DNA of 21,220 nucleotides. It comes from Cyanobacteria bacterium RUI128. Lineage in GTDB: Bacteria > Cyanobacteriota > Vampirovibrionia > Gastranaerophilales > Gastranaerophilaceae. Below are positions 7,128-14,576 of this stretch, piece after piece; the first letter of the stretch is position 1; each line of letters opens with the position of its first letter. Where the stretch lies: contig JAILHQ010000077.1 in NCBI GenBank assembly GCA_024695725.1, positions 1-21,220 on the forward strand, given 5' to 3'. The notes below the pieces were generated by a model. The model had not been told where the DNA came from. It saw only the letters and a list, made by a program, of their open reading frames with translations, and made no database searches. The translations under genes were made by a program, and so were the position numbers.

Positions 7128-7612
7128 CTTTTAATCGTCAGTCTTTCAAGCCAGCGAACAAAACGAGTCGGGATACCCTCATTCGCCGCATTGATAGAAC
7201 CTACCAAAATAGTCATACAGCCTAATCTTTTACCGCATAAAATATCGGTAAGCGGTCTGTCCCCAACCATAGCGCAGTCGTCTTTTGATAACCCGCAGGA
7301 GGTAATATATTTCCCGATAATTTTTGTGCCTGGTTTTGCACATGAACCCAAAACATCAAAATCAGATATCTCACGCACACCGTCAATATATTTACCACGA
7401 TTGTTGTTGGATACTACAACAATTTTAAAATCTTGTTTTACTCTGTTTAACCATTCAACCGTTTCGGGAAGATATTTCCCCGATTTTGAAACCATTAAGG
7501 TACTGTCCAAATCAAACATTATAAGTTTGACCCCTTTAGATTTAAGCTCATCCAGATCTATATCGTAAATACTCTTCAGATTATAATCAGGTACTAAAAA
7601 CACTCTCCCCAA
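7121..7612 (-). CDS. yqeG: YqeG-family HAD phosphatase
   Basis: 163 residues. HAD motif I FDLDSTL has nucleophile Asp34 and acid/base Asp36. Motif II is VVVSNN (Ser68), motif III is the Lys93 of CAKPG, and motif IV is GDRPLTDI (Asp118, Asp123). The small size and the absence of a large cap fit the HAD-IIIA YqeG family; its substrate is not established. It starts 4 nt after the stop of the U32 gene, so it is probably co-transcribed and coupled. The start is uncertain: TTG at 7612 (used here) or GTG at 7603, which has GGGGAG very close. Its stop codon is embedded in the first of three tandem GGGGTAAAT repeats. Confidence 0.85.
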   Translation of the reverse strand: MGRVFLVPDYNLKSIYDIDLDELKSKGVKLIMFDLDSTLMVSKSGKYLPETVEWLNRVKQDFKIVVVSNNNRGKYIDGVREISDFDVLGSCAKPGTKIIGKYITSCGLSKDDCAMVGDRPLTDILCGKRLGCMTILVGSINAANEGIPTRFVRWLERLTIKRG

Positions 7613-7616
7613 CCTT

Positions 7617-8849
7617 CTATTTTATCCCGACAGTCCTTACAAGAGCGTACTTGTAATCTTTTATGTCGTTATCAAATTTTACCCAAAGCTCATCGTTTGT
7701 ATTTGCAAACTCTTTGATTTCACCCTCTGCGGTTTTCATCTCAACCGCCCTTGTTATGAATTTTTCTGATGGGGAAATAACCTCTATATCCTCATTTATA
7801 AAGAATTTGTTCTTTGTCTTAATCTTATAATACCCGTCTTTCCTGTCATGAATTTCGCACAGGAAATCAGCTCCTGCCAGACCTTTTGCAATATCATAAC
7901 TGTAACCGTCAGCCGGATATTCGCCGTCACCCAAGTAAAAACCTGTTGTATACCCTCTGTTGCCCACCTTCAGTAATTCATTATAGTATGGTGTCATATC
8001 GGCATTTCTGTCTTTATAAACAGCATCTATTGCTTCTCTGTAGGTTTTGGCTACCGCAGAAACATAGTAAAGGCTCTTTGTTCTGCCCTCAACCTTCAAA
8101 GAATCAACCCCTGCATCAATAAGTTTATTCAGATGATGAACAAGACACAAATCTTTTGTACTCATAATATGCGTACCGCGTTCGTTTTGTTCGATATCAT
8201 AGTATTGTCCGGGTCTTGTTTCTTCAACAAGTTTATAACTCCAGCGGCAAGGCTGACAACAGTTCCCCTGATTAGCTTTTCTTTCGCCGTCTGTCATATA
8301 ATCACTAATCAGACAGCGTCCTGAAAAGGATACACACTGTGCCCCGTGGATAAAGACTTCAAGCTCCATATTTGGTACTTTTTGTTTTATTTCGGCCATA
8401 TCGTTTATGTTAACTTCTCTGCCTAAAATAACACGTGTTGCACCAAAATCTTCCCAAAACTTTACAGCCTCATAATTGAGCGTACTTGCCTGAGTGCTGA
8501 TATGAATAGCAGTATTCGGCATATACTTCTTTGCAAGCCTCATTATACCTGTGTCACTAATGATAAGCGAATCCGGGTTAGTATCGGATATTCTCTCAAT
8601 ACATCCTTCCAACTGTTTCATATCGCTATTGAACGCAAAAATATTTAACGTCAAATAAGCTTTCTTTTTAAGCTCATGAGCCAAGTCAATAATCTCTTTC
8701 AGATTATCAAGGGTAATCAGTTCGCCCTTTCTCATAGCGCGCAGACTAAAATCTACCATGCCGAAATAAACGGCATCAGCCCCATATCTGATTGCGTACT
8801 CTAATTTTTCTTTACTGCCTGCCGGCAACAATAACTCTATCTTATCCAT
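7617..8849 (-). CDS. U32-family protein, TrhP/YegQ-like tRNA hydroxylation protein
   Basis: 410 residues. It opens with KIELLLPAGSKEKLEYAIRYG and GADAVYFG, the U32 start. The central Cys block HGAQCVSFSGRCLISDY, then NQGNCCQPCRW, is the family hallmark. The middle STKDLCLVHHLNKL and SLKVEGRTKS blocks and the C-terminal beta domain follow. Members called YegQ/TrhP take part in prephenate-dependent 5-hydroxylation of U34 in tRNA, with the cysteines implicated in cofactor or iron-sulfur binding; the older name is peptidase U32. I cannot separate TrhP from TrhO or RlhA subgroups with certainty. The ATG at 8849 has no Shine-Dalgarno; an extended -10 (TGTTAAAAT) ends 6 nt before it, so the message may be leaderless. 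Confidence 0.85.
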   Translation of the reverse strand: MDKIELLLPAGSKEKLEYAIRYGADAVYFGMVDFSLRAMRKGELITLDNLKEIIDLAHELKKKAYLTLNIFAFNSDMKQLEGCIERISDTNPDSLIISDTGIMRLAKKYMPNTAIHISTQASTLNYEAVKFWEDFGATRVILGREVNINDMAEIKQKVPNMELEVFIHGAQCVSFSGRCLISDYMTDGERKANQGNCCQPCRWSYKLVEETRPGQYYDIEQNERGTHIMSTKDLCLVHHLNKLIDAGVDSLKVEGRTKSLYYVSAVAKTYREAIDAVYKDRNADMTPYYNELLKVGNRGYTTGFYLGDGEYPADGYSYDIAKGLAGADFLCEIHDRKDGYYKIKTKNKFFINEDIEVISPSEKFITRAVEMKTAEGEIKEFANTNDELWVKFDNDIKDYKYALVRTVGIK

Positions 8850-8855
8850 AATTCA

Positions 8856-8864
8856 ATTTTAACA
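8856..8864 (-). promoter_or_regulatory. Extended -10 (TGTTAAAAT) 6 nt before the U32 start codon
   Basis: The minus strand reads TGT-TAAAAT-TGAATT-ATG. The TGn extension compensates for a poor -35. It sits between the transglycosylase terminator and the U32 ATG, and the spacing equals that at recF and the 18083 gene. Confidence 0.45.
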
Positions 8865-8870
8865 TAAAAG

Positions 8871-8905
8871 AAAAGAAGTTTTGATTAAAAAATCAAAACC
8901 TCTTT
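8871..8905 (-). terminator. Rho-independent terminator after the lytic transglycosylase
   Basis: Stem 8875-8886 pairs with 8891-8902 with one mismatch and a 4-nt loop. On the minus strand GGTTTTGATT...AATCAAAACTTC runs into CTTTTCTTTTATG. It lies about 20 nt beyond the stop at 8925. Confidence 0.7.
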
Positions 8906-8924
8906 ACCAAACAAAATTGTATAA

Positions 8925-9563
8925 TTAAACTTCCGAACTTGTATGTTCTCTTGTTTTCGCATCTGCCTCATGTAAACCATTTGCCTTATCAGCAGCCTCA
9001 GCCTGAGCCTTAGCGGCTTCAGCTTTAGCCTTTGCCTCAGCCCGTGCTTTTGCCTCTGCCTGTTTCTTAGCAAGCTCAACCTGTGAATTGTGTCTTTGAA
9101 TAGACGGATCCGTGTGAGCCTTCATTCGATAATAGTCCTGCATAATAGCAGAAATATATCTTTTTGAACAAGGTGCAGGCTTCTTGTATTTCAACACATA
9201 AGCCGGGCCTGTGTGATATGCCGCAAGGGCAAGTTCCTGAGAACCAAACATTTTGTATAACATTTTGTAGTACATCAAACCGCCTCTGATATTTCCGTCG
9301 AGGTGGTAAGGGTTAACACCTAATTTTTTAGCTGTTGCCGGCATAAGCTGGAATACACCAACCGCACCGTAAGGGCTTCTTGAAGAATGACTGTACCCTG
9401 ACTCTGCCTTTGCTAAGGACAGTGCTAACGCAGGGTCAACGCCCATTTCGACTGAGTGTTTAACAATTTTGTCTTTTACGTGGTTTACAGGTATCTCTGA
9501 TGCTTCGACTCTCATAGCCAATAATATCACTAATGTAGTGAATACTGCTAGTTTTCTAATCAT
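8925..9563 (-). CDS. Periplasmic lytic transglycosylase (SLT fold) with Ala/Lys/Glu-rich tail
   Basis: 212 residues. Signal peptide about 1-21 (LAVFTTLVILLAMRVEA). The SLT domain spans about 27-150: MGVDPALALSLAKAESGY carries catalytic Glu54, followed by YGAVGVFQLMPATAKKLG, the GLMYYKMLYKMFG helix and LALAAYHTGPAYV. This matches Slt/MltE-type enzymes that cleave the MurNAc-GlcNAc bond to give 1,6-anhydro ends. The tail of about 163-195 is built of AKAEA-type units and should form a single charged helix, perhaps a spacer or wall-binding arm. AGAGGA precedes the ATG at good spacing. It is followed by its own terminator, so it is monocistronic. Confidence 0.9.
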   Translation of the reverse strand: MIRKLAVFTTLVILLAMRVEASEIPVNHVKDKIVKHSVEMGVDPALALSLAKAESGYSHSSRSPYGAVGVFQLMPATAKKLGVNPYHLDGNIRGGLMYYKMLYKMFGSQELALAAYHTGPAYVLKYKKPAPCSKRYISAIMQDYYRMKAHTDPSIQRHNSQVELAKKQAEAKARAEAKAKAEAAKAQAEAADKANGLHEADAKTREHTSSEV

Positions 9564-9666
9564 CTAAATCCTCTTTTAATTGTACATTGCACTCCGCAAA
9601 AAATTCGCCTCTTTCAGTTAACTACTCTGTCCGATTTGAACAACGCGGAAAATTGATTATGACTTC

Positions 9667-9694
9667 ATGATACATAATCAAGGTAAAAAATCAA
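9667..9694 (-). promoter_or_regulatory. Candidate sigma-70 promoter of the lytic transglycosylase gene
   Basis: The minus strand has TTGATT (9689-9694), a 16-nt spacer and TATCAT (9667-9672). An overlapping alternative is TTGATT (9676-9681), 16 nt, TAATCA (9654-9659). Either would give a leader of about 80-100 nt. Confidence 0.4.
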
Positions 9695-9921
9695 GTCCTT
9701 TTCCCGTATTTTTAAAAAGACAATCGCTAAAATTCAGTCATAGCTTAACTATTAAGAAATGTTAAGAATGGTAAATTTCGGGTGTTTTTTGTGAAAAACG
9801 TATATATATTAAATTTTTATATAGCCTAAACGGACTATTTTTTCAGACCAAAATTCTACAATCTGACATAAAAAATATATCAATATATGATATATTTTTA
9901 TTAATATATCGTTACATGTAA

Positions 9922-9950
9922 TTGATTAGATGTATTATTTATTCTATTCT
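9922..9950 (+). promoter_or_regulatory. Candidate sigma-70 promoter of the 9986 gene
   Basis: TTGATT (9922-9927), a 17-nt spacer and TATTCT (9945-9950) precede a start codon with GGGGAG. The leader would be about 30 nt. Confidence 0.45.
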
Positions 9951-9985
9951 GAACTTATAAAACAACTATATTTGGGGAGAATAAG

Positions 9986-10621
9986 ATGAAAGTAATAACA
10001 CTAAACGGCATCAAAACTGGTGCAAAGAGAATTTCAAACTCAATAAGAGAAGCCGAAAAAGATCTTAGAGCAAATGTTCGCAACATACGCGAAGAAATAC
10101 AGGAATGGAGAGAAGTAGGTAAAGTTCACAAAGCAGGGGTTACCGATGACACCGTCTTGGAACAACTGGGACCTGCAACAAAAGGGCTTGAAGACTATGC
10201 GAAAGCTAATAATATTAATATTACTTTCCACACACCACAAAAACCTGCTGAAGTTGGATCAAATGATTTTGAAAAACCGCTGTCAATAACTGTATATAAA
10301 GACGGATTTTTAAATTCGTATATGACTGCACGCACAATCGATGGTGATGTTAGTAAGGTTACACAGGCAAAAGTTGAGCTTAATCAACCTAACGGTAAAA
10401 AAGTTACAGCAAATGTTGAAGACAGTTTCTTAGGCCGAGTATATAGAACCGTATCGGAAATGGCAGGTGAAATAAACACCAAACGACAAAAAAATGCAGA
10501 AGGTCGTTTCTGTAATATAGTAAATGATGAATTGAGAGAAGAAATCAGAGCTTCACACGAACAAATAAGAGAAGGCATAAAGGATTTCTTCACTTCATTC
10601 GTCCCGAAGAAAAAATCATAA
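9986..10621 (+). CDS. Unknown cytoplasmic protein with charged helical ends
   Basis: 211 residues of no family I recognise. The N-terminal 45 residues are strongly helical and basic/acidic (AEKDLRANVRNIREEIQEWR). The middle (about 50-150) looks like an alpha-beta domain with strands INITFHT, LSITVYKDGF and AKVELNQPNGKKVTANVED. The end is another amphipathic helix (ELREEIRASHEQIREGIKDFF) and a basic tip (PKKKS). There is no signal peptide or membrane segment. The ATG is preceded by TTGGGGAGAATAAG, a good Shine-Dalgarno. It stands alone on the plus strand, with a promoter candidate before it and a strong terminator after it shared with the convergent neighbour. The coding call is strong; the function is unknown. 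Confidence 0.85.
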   Translation: MKVITLNGIKTGAKRISNSIREAEKDLRANVRNIREEIQEWREVGKVHKAGVTDDTVLEQLGPATKGLEDYAKANNINITFHTPQKPAEVGSNDFEKPLSITVYKDGFLNSYMTARTIDGDVSKVTQAKVELNQPNGKKVTANVEDSFLGRVYRTVSEMAGEINTKRQKNAEGRFCNIVNDELREEIRASHEQIREGIKDFFTSFVPKKKS

Positions 10622-10630
10622 AACAAATAA

Positions 10631-10659
10631 AAAAAAGCCGGCGAATAAACCGGCTTTTT
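10631..10659. terminator. Bidirectional rho-independent terminator
   Basis: GCCGG (10637-10641) pairs with CCGGC (10650-10654). The stem is flanked by an A-run and a T-run that extend it, giving a T-tail on both strands. It serves the converging genes ending at 10621 and 10668. Confidence 0.9.
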
Positions 10660-10667
10660 ATTTATAA

Positions 10668-12026
10668 TTAAGAATTTTTCTGTTCGTTAAATTCTCTTAC
10701 CCCGAGAACCCAGTTTTCTGTTTGCTGCATATTTTTCTCAGCAATTTCAGTCGGGATACCTGCGTGATGGATAGTCGGAATCAATTTTGCAGCAGGGCAG
10801 ATTATTGGTTCCGGATTATCATCATCTGTATCATTACAGATGAAGTATAATTCACCATTTTTATCAGTTTGTGCATCAATAATTGTTATTTCGTGGCCGC
10901 CGACAATATGTTTGTTTTCATCTGTCATTGTATAGCCGATAATAATATTTTTACCTGAATTCAAGGTTTCAAGAAGTTGATCTTTTACAGTATTATAATC
11001 AGCCTCATAACCTACGACATTTTGATTATCATCAACCTTCTGATATGTAACGGATGTGATATTTTTATCTTCTACTACTGATTCAAGGAAGGTTTTTTCA
11101 AAATCAATAAGTCCTCTGTCATCATTTGAGAATTTGCCGCCGCGTCTGTCTTTTAACGTATTATATGATTGCTGAGAGCCGATATTCATAAATGTTGACT
11201 GCATCAAGACATCGATAGGTGAACGTTCCAGATTATCCTGATGTCTTTCCTGAATTTGTTCTCTGATATAAGCATTCTCATCCGGCGCCAAGGTGATTTT
11301 TGCTGTTTTGAAATCTTTTGCTTCGTATGGAATTTCAAAAGCATTCAATAACCAGATAGCATCTAAAGTCTTGTCTGATAAACTGTCAAGTTTTATCTCT
11401 TTCTGAACTGATTTATTTGGAGAAGACAAGCCTTCAGCGAATCTTGCAAACTCAGCAGGATTTCTTGAAGCCAGATTAAATTCTTCACTTGCAGCAACAC
11501 AGCAGCCCGAGAATAAATCTGTTATCTCATAATCAGCCATTTTTCTGTCTATAAGGTTTTTAGAGCCATTTGTTAACTTATCTATAACACCCGGTTTATA
11601 CTCATCAGGAACATCGCCAAATCTTTGAGTTATAATGTGAGGATTTGCGATTGTTGCGATTATGTGCTTCAGCAAAATATCAGCATCCATACCTTCTGCT
11701 CTCGGAGTTGTTGCTAATTTGTACAAATTTTCTAACGTTGTAGATTTGTCGTTAGAGTCATTTTTCAGCAAACTACCCGTTTTCAAAAGGGTTTCAAGCT
11801 GTTTCCGGCCAACTTTGTCAAGACGTTTTGTTAAGTATTTGTATTCTGCCTTCTCTTCTTTCGTTGACAAAGATGTTCTGAAACTTACTTCAGGTGCTGA
11901 ACCCTTAAAGCTTGGTGCCGAAGCGTATGAGGTATTCTTAACAGAAGCCTTTTGACTGTCCGCATTTGAACGAACAGAGGCAATTCCATAATTAGGTATA
12001 ATACTGTTAGAATACACACTTAACAT
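10668..12026 (-). CDS. Putative papain-like cysteine peptidase with FKG-containing N-terminus
   Basis: 452 residues, no recognised family by full sequence. The N-terminal 50 residues are Ser/Ala/Asn-rich and low in structure, with SFKG at 39-42. Residues 55-170 are helical. Then comes FSGCCVAASEEF, which parallels the papain active-site helix (CWAFS) with Cys176 as candidate nucleophile. Much later KNIIIGYTM, GGHEITIIDA (His378) and GELYFICNDT (Asn398) follow the order and spacing logic of C1/C39 peptidase His and Asn strands. The peptidase role is inference from these three blocks. There is no signal peptide. The ATG has no clear Shine-Dalgarno; TTTAAT lies a few nt upstream. It is monocistronic with the bidirectional terminator. 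Its upstream region shares a 20-nt motif with the 18292 gene. Confidence 0.8.
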   Translation of the reverse strand: MLSVYSNSIIPNYGIASVRSNADSQKASVKNTSYASAPSFKGSAPEVSFRTSLSTKEEKAEYKYLTKRLDKVGRKQLETLLKTGSLLKNDSNDKSTTLENLYKLATTPRAEGMDADILLKHIIATIANPHIITQRFGDVPDEYKPGVIDKLTNGSKNLIDRKMADYEITDLFSGCCVAASEEFNLASRNPAEFARFAEGLSSPNKSVQKEIKLDSLSDKTLDAIWLLNAFEIPYEAKDFKTAKITLAPDENAYIREQIQERHQDNLERSPIDVLMQSTFMNIGSQQSYNTLKDRRGGKFSNDDRGLIDFEKTFLESVVEDKNITSVTYQKVDDNQNVVGYEADYNTVKDQLLETLNSGKNIIIGYTMTDENKHIVGGHEITIIDAQTDKNGELYFICNDTDDDNPEPIICPAAKLIPTIHHAGIPTEIAEKNMQQTENWVLGVREFNEQKNS

Positions 12027-12047
12027 ACTTTATTAAAAACACGAAAT

Positions 12048-12067
12048 CTTAAAAAATTGCCTTTTAT
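12048..12067 (-). promoter_or_regulatory. Shared upstream motif ATAAAAGGCAATTTTTTAAG
   Basis: The minus-strand motif lies 21 nt before the start of the 12026 gene. A near copy with three extra bases (one each in the A, G and T runs) lies upstream of the 19152 gene at 19220-19242. Its role is unknown; a common regulator site or promoter element is possible. Confidence 0.35.
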
Positions 12068-12095
12068 GAACAATTTTGTTACTCTTTATTAAGAG

Positions 12096-12104
12096 GGGGT
12101 AAAT
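12096..12104 (+). repeat. Single GGGGTAAAT element upstream of the TOPRIM gene
   Basis: An exact copy of the 9-mer found at the ends of bamA and the HAD gene. Here it is in a divergent intergenic region and directly abuts the TATAAT at 12106. Confidence 0.6.
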
Positions 12105-12105
12105 A

Positions 12106-12111
12106 TATAAT
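12106..12111 (+). promoter_or_regulatory. TATAAT 6 nt before the candidate TTG start of the TOPRIM gene
   Basis: The sequence reads TATAAT-CACGTA-TTG. The spacing matches the recF and 18083 genes, but the start codon is TTG and the -35 is poor. Confidence 0.35.
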
Positions 12112-12117
12112 CACGTA

Positions 12118-13137
12118 TTGCTTGATTATACAGATAAAATAAAAATGCCCAATATACAAAACATCAAATTTAAAAAATTAACACCTCAGCAGATTGTGAT
12201 TTCAATCGACAGGCTCACACGTTTTAAACCGACAGAAGAAAAATATCTGAGGGTTTTCAGCGACATTATTACCTCAAACCTGATTGAGCCAAAGATTAAA
12301 AAATCTGCCCTGCAGGATATGAATTATGAAGAAATAAGAGATATAGCAGTTAAAATATTTAATAACTCTGTCGGTTCCTATCCTGAGAATACGGATATTA
12401 ACAAAAAACTGGAAAAATACGAAAATTCGGTTTTCATAAACAGCAATGAAACACAACTTTTACTTAAAAATAATCTGAATTATGAAGGAGCACTTTCACT
12501 TGCAAAAGATGACCTTCCTTTAAATCTGAAATGGCTGAAAAGAATTATAACAAGTGATGATTTAACGGGAATAAGAAAAAAAGAACAGTTACTCTATCCG
12601 ATAGAGCAGGTTGTCATAGCGGAAGGGATAACCGAAGAGATTTTACTTCCAGTATTTGCACAACACTGTAACTATAATTTTTATGAAAACGGGGTGAAAG
12701 TCATAGCGGCAGGCGGGAAAAATCAGGTAGTTAAACTCTATTATAAACTGTGCGAAGAGCTCAGAATACCGATATTTGTATTGCTCGATAAGGATGCTGA
12801 AAGCAACGAATTTTCAATAAACACAAAACTTAGAAAAACAGATAAAGTATATTTATTAGACAGCGGGGAATTTGAAGATTTACTTCCGAAAGAACTTATT
12901 ATTAAAACAATAAACAATGAGTTTAAAAACTTTGTTTCCATAAAGAAGTCAGACCTTGACCTTGAGATGCCCATGGTAAAAACTCTTGAGGAACTCTTCA
13001 AAGACAAATGTCTGCACGAATTTAAAAAAGCAGAATTTGCCCAAAGAGTGAAAACTCAAATCAAGTCAGATAAAGATATATCCGACGAACTAAAAGAAAT
13101 CATTAAAACCATCGCATCACAACAGGCTCTTGTATAA
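12118..13137 (+). CDS. Standalone OLD-type TOPRIM domain protein
   Basis: 339 residues. The N-terminal 150 are helical and unrecognised (KKLTPQQIVISIDRLTRF). From about 160 the sequence is a TOPRIM domain of the OLD-nuclease class: VVIAEGITEEILLPVF with catalytic Glu169, VIAAGGKNQV at about 195-203, IPIFVLLDKDAE with Asp224 and Asp226, and EFEDLLP at about 251-257. In OLD and Gabija GajA proteins this metal-dependent nuclease domain follows an ABC-type ATPase; no Walker motifs exist here or in the neighbours. The start is uncertain: TTG at 12118 (TATAAT 6 nt before) or ATG at 12145 (no good Shine-Dalgarno for either). The 3' end overlaps the convergent glgA by 21 nt. TOPRIM assignment is good; nuclease activity is inferred. 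Confidence 0.8.
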   Translation: MLDYTDKIKMPNIQNIKFKKLTPQQIVISIDRLTRFKPTEEKYLRVFSDIITSNLIEPKIKKSALQDMNYEEIRDIAVKIFNNSVGSYPENTDINKKLEKYENSVFINSNETQLLLKNNLNYEGALSLAKDDLPLNLKWLKRIITSDDLTGIRKKEQLLYPIEQVVIAEGITEEILLPVFAQHCNYNFYENGVKVIAAGGKNQVVKLYYKLCEELRIPIFVLLDKDAESNEFSINTKLRKTDKVYLLDSGEFEDLLPKELIIKTINNEFKNFVSIKKSDLDLEMPMVKTLEELFKDKCLHEFKKAEFAQRVKTQIKSDKDISDELKEIIKTIASQQALV

Positions 13138-14556
13138 TTCAAGATACTGCATAGAGCTTTTCTTCCAGCTAAAATCTGCCTGCATAGCAGATCTTCTCAT
13201 TGCATTGAAGGTATATCTGTCGCTATAAACTCTCAGAGCGCAGTCAATTGCTTCCTTCATCTGCCAGCCGTCATAACCCCAGAATTTAAAACCTGTTGAA
13301 TTATCAAGCGGATACCCGACAACAGTATTATCCAACCCGCCTGTTGCCCTTACTATCGGCAGCGTACCGTATCTCATTGCAATAAGCTGACTTAAACCGC
13401 AAGGCTCAAACGCAGAAGGCATCAGGAAGAAATCACTTCCCGCATAAATCTGATTAGCCAAATCTGCCCTGTAACCGACATAAGTTCTGACATTCGGACT
13501 GTTATTTGAAAGCCATATAAACAGGTTTTCATAAGCACCGTCACCTGAACCGAGGAAAATAAAATCAGCATTCATGTTCTTCAGTTCATTTTCAACCTGT
13601 CTTATCAAATCAATGCCCTTTTGCGGAACAAGTCGTGATATCAGTGATATCAATGGTCTGTCAGGATTGTATTTCAAGCCAAAATATTCACAAACCTGCT
13701 TTTTGTTTGCATCTTTTCCGCCGATAGAATCAACATCATAGTTTTTGACAAGATTTTTATCTGTCTTAGGGTTGAATACATCATAATCTATACCGTTAAG
13801 GATACCGACAAGTTTATTCGTATGACCGCGAAGGGTATAATCCATACCTTCACCGTATTCACCCGTCAAAATTTCCTGGGCATAGCGTGGAGAAACCGCA
13901 ACAACTTTATCCGAATAGTTGATAGCACCCTTCATCCAGTTAACCTTGCCCCAGTGTTCACACCCCCATTCATTATAAACAATATCTTTTCTCATATTGG
14001 CAAAGTCTAAGACGTCTTCAAACCAGACACCCTGATAAGCCAAATTATGTATTTCAAAGACATTTTTTGTCCTTGACCAAAATTCATCAAACTTGTAATT
14101 TGCCTTTATATAGAGAGGAATCATTGCCGTATGCCAGTCATTGGAATGAATTATATCCGCTCTAAAATTTAAGTCTTTTGCATACTCAAGAGTTGCAAGC
14201 GAAAATGCGATATATCTTTCATGCTCATATCTTGTATCAAGCCATTTAGGATAAACCTCTTTAAAGCAGGTAAAATACCAGTCATTATGAACAAAAAACA
14301 CATTTATATCCGTTCCCGGAAGTTTTGTCATAAAGAGTCTGAACTTCATCGGGCGCCCGCCGAAGGAAATCCATTTTTCAGAGTTTTCAAGTTCTTTTAT
14401 CCCGTATTTATTGACATCAATACAACCGTGCAGTGGTGTAAAAATTGCAATCTCAGCATCTTTTTCCAAATACTTTGGCAAACTTCCGATAACATCCGAC
14501 AAACCACCTGCTTTTGAAAAAGGTGCAACTTCCGCAGACGCAAATAATATTTTCAT
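13117..14556 (-). CDS. glgA: Glycogen (ADP-glucose) synthase
   Basis: 479 residues, full length (E. coli GlgA has 477). GT5 family: MKILFASAEVAPFSKAGGLS carries the KxGGL nucleotide-sugar site near residue 16. HSNDWHTAMIPLY and FEIHNLAYQGVW are the N-terminal domain hallmarks. SLISRLVPQKGIDLI opens the C-terminal Rossmann domain, and PSAFEPCGLSQLIAMRYG carries the catalytic Glu motif. The enzyme elongates alpha-1,4-glucan from ADP-glucose. The ATG has GAGGAAAGAGCT before it and starts 20 nt after the stop of the large 14577 gene, so the two are likely co-transcribed. Its 3' end overlaps the TOPRIM gene tail to tail. No other glycogen gene is in the window. Confidence 0.96.
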   Translation of the reverse strand: MKILFASAEVAPFSKAGGLSDVIGSLPKYLEKDAEIAIFTPLHGCIDVNKYGIKELENSEKWISFGGRPMKFRLFMTKLPGTDINVFFVHNDWYFTCFKEVYPKWLDTRYEHERYIAFSLATLEYAKDLNFRADIIHSNDWHTAMIPLYIKANYKFDEFWSRTKNVFEIHNLAYQGVWFEDVLDFANMRKDIVYNEWGCEHWGKVNWMKGAINYSDKVVAVSPRYAQEILTGEYGEGMDYTLRGHTNKLVGILNGIDYDVFNPKTDKNLVKNYDVDSIGGKDANKKQVCEYFGLKYNPDRPLISLISRLVPQKGIDLIRQVENELKNMNADFIFLGSGDGAYENLFIWLSNNSPNVRTYVGYRADLANQIYAGSDFFLMPSAFEPCGLSQLIAMRYGTLPIVRATGGLDNTVVGYPLDNSTGFKFWGYDGWQMKEAIDCALRVYSDRYTFNAMRRSAMQADFSWKKSSMQYLELYKSLL

Positions 14557-14576
14557 AGCTCTTTCCTCTTTAGTTT

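Larger units (their letters stand above)
9564..9985. other. Intergenic region between divergent genes (422 bp)
   Basis: No gene seen. It holds candidate promoters for both flanking genes (9667-9694 minus, 9922-9950 plus) and an AT-only inverted repeat: AAAAATATATC at 9871-9881 and GATATATTTTT at 9889-9899, with a related ATATATC at about 9904-9910. The middle part (9700-9860) is AT-rich with no feature I can name. Confidence 0.5.

Noticed and set aside
7191..7568. 125-codon plus-strand frame opposite the HAD gene
   Set aside because: It is antisense to a gene with all four HAD motifs, has no ribosome site and no recognisable motif.
8885..9079. 64-codon minus-strand frame over the transglycosylase tail
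   Set aside because: Out-of-frame reading of the low-complexity tail, crossing the gene end and terminator.
11662..11955. 97-codon plus-strand frame inside the papain-like gene
   Set aside because: Antisense shadow with no ribosome site or motif.
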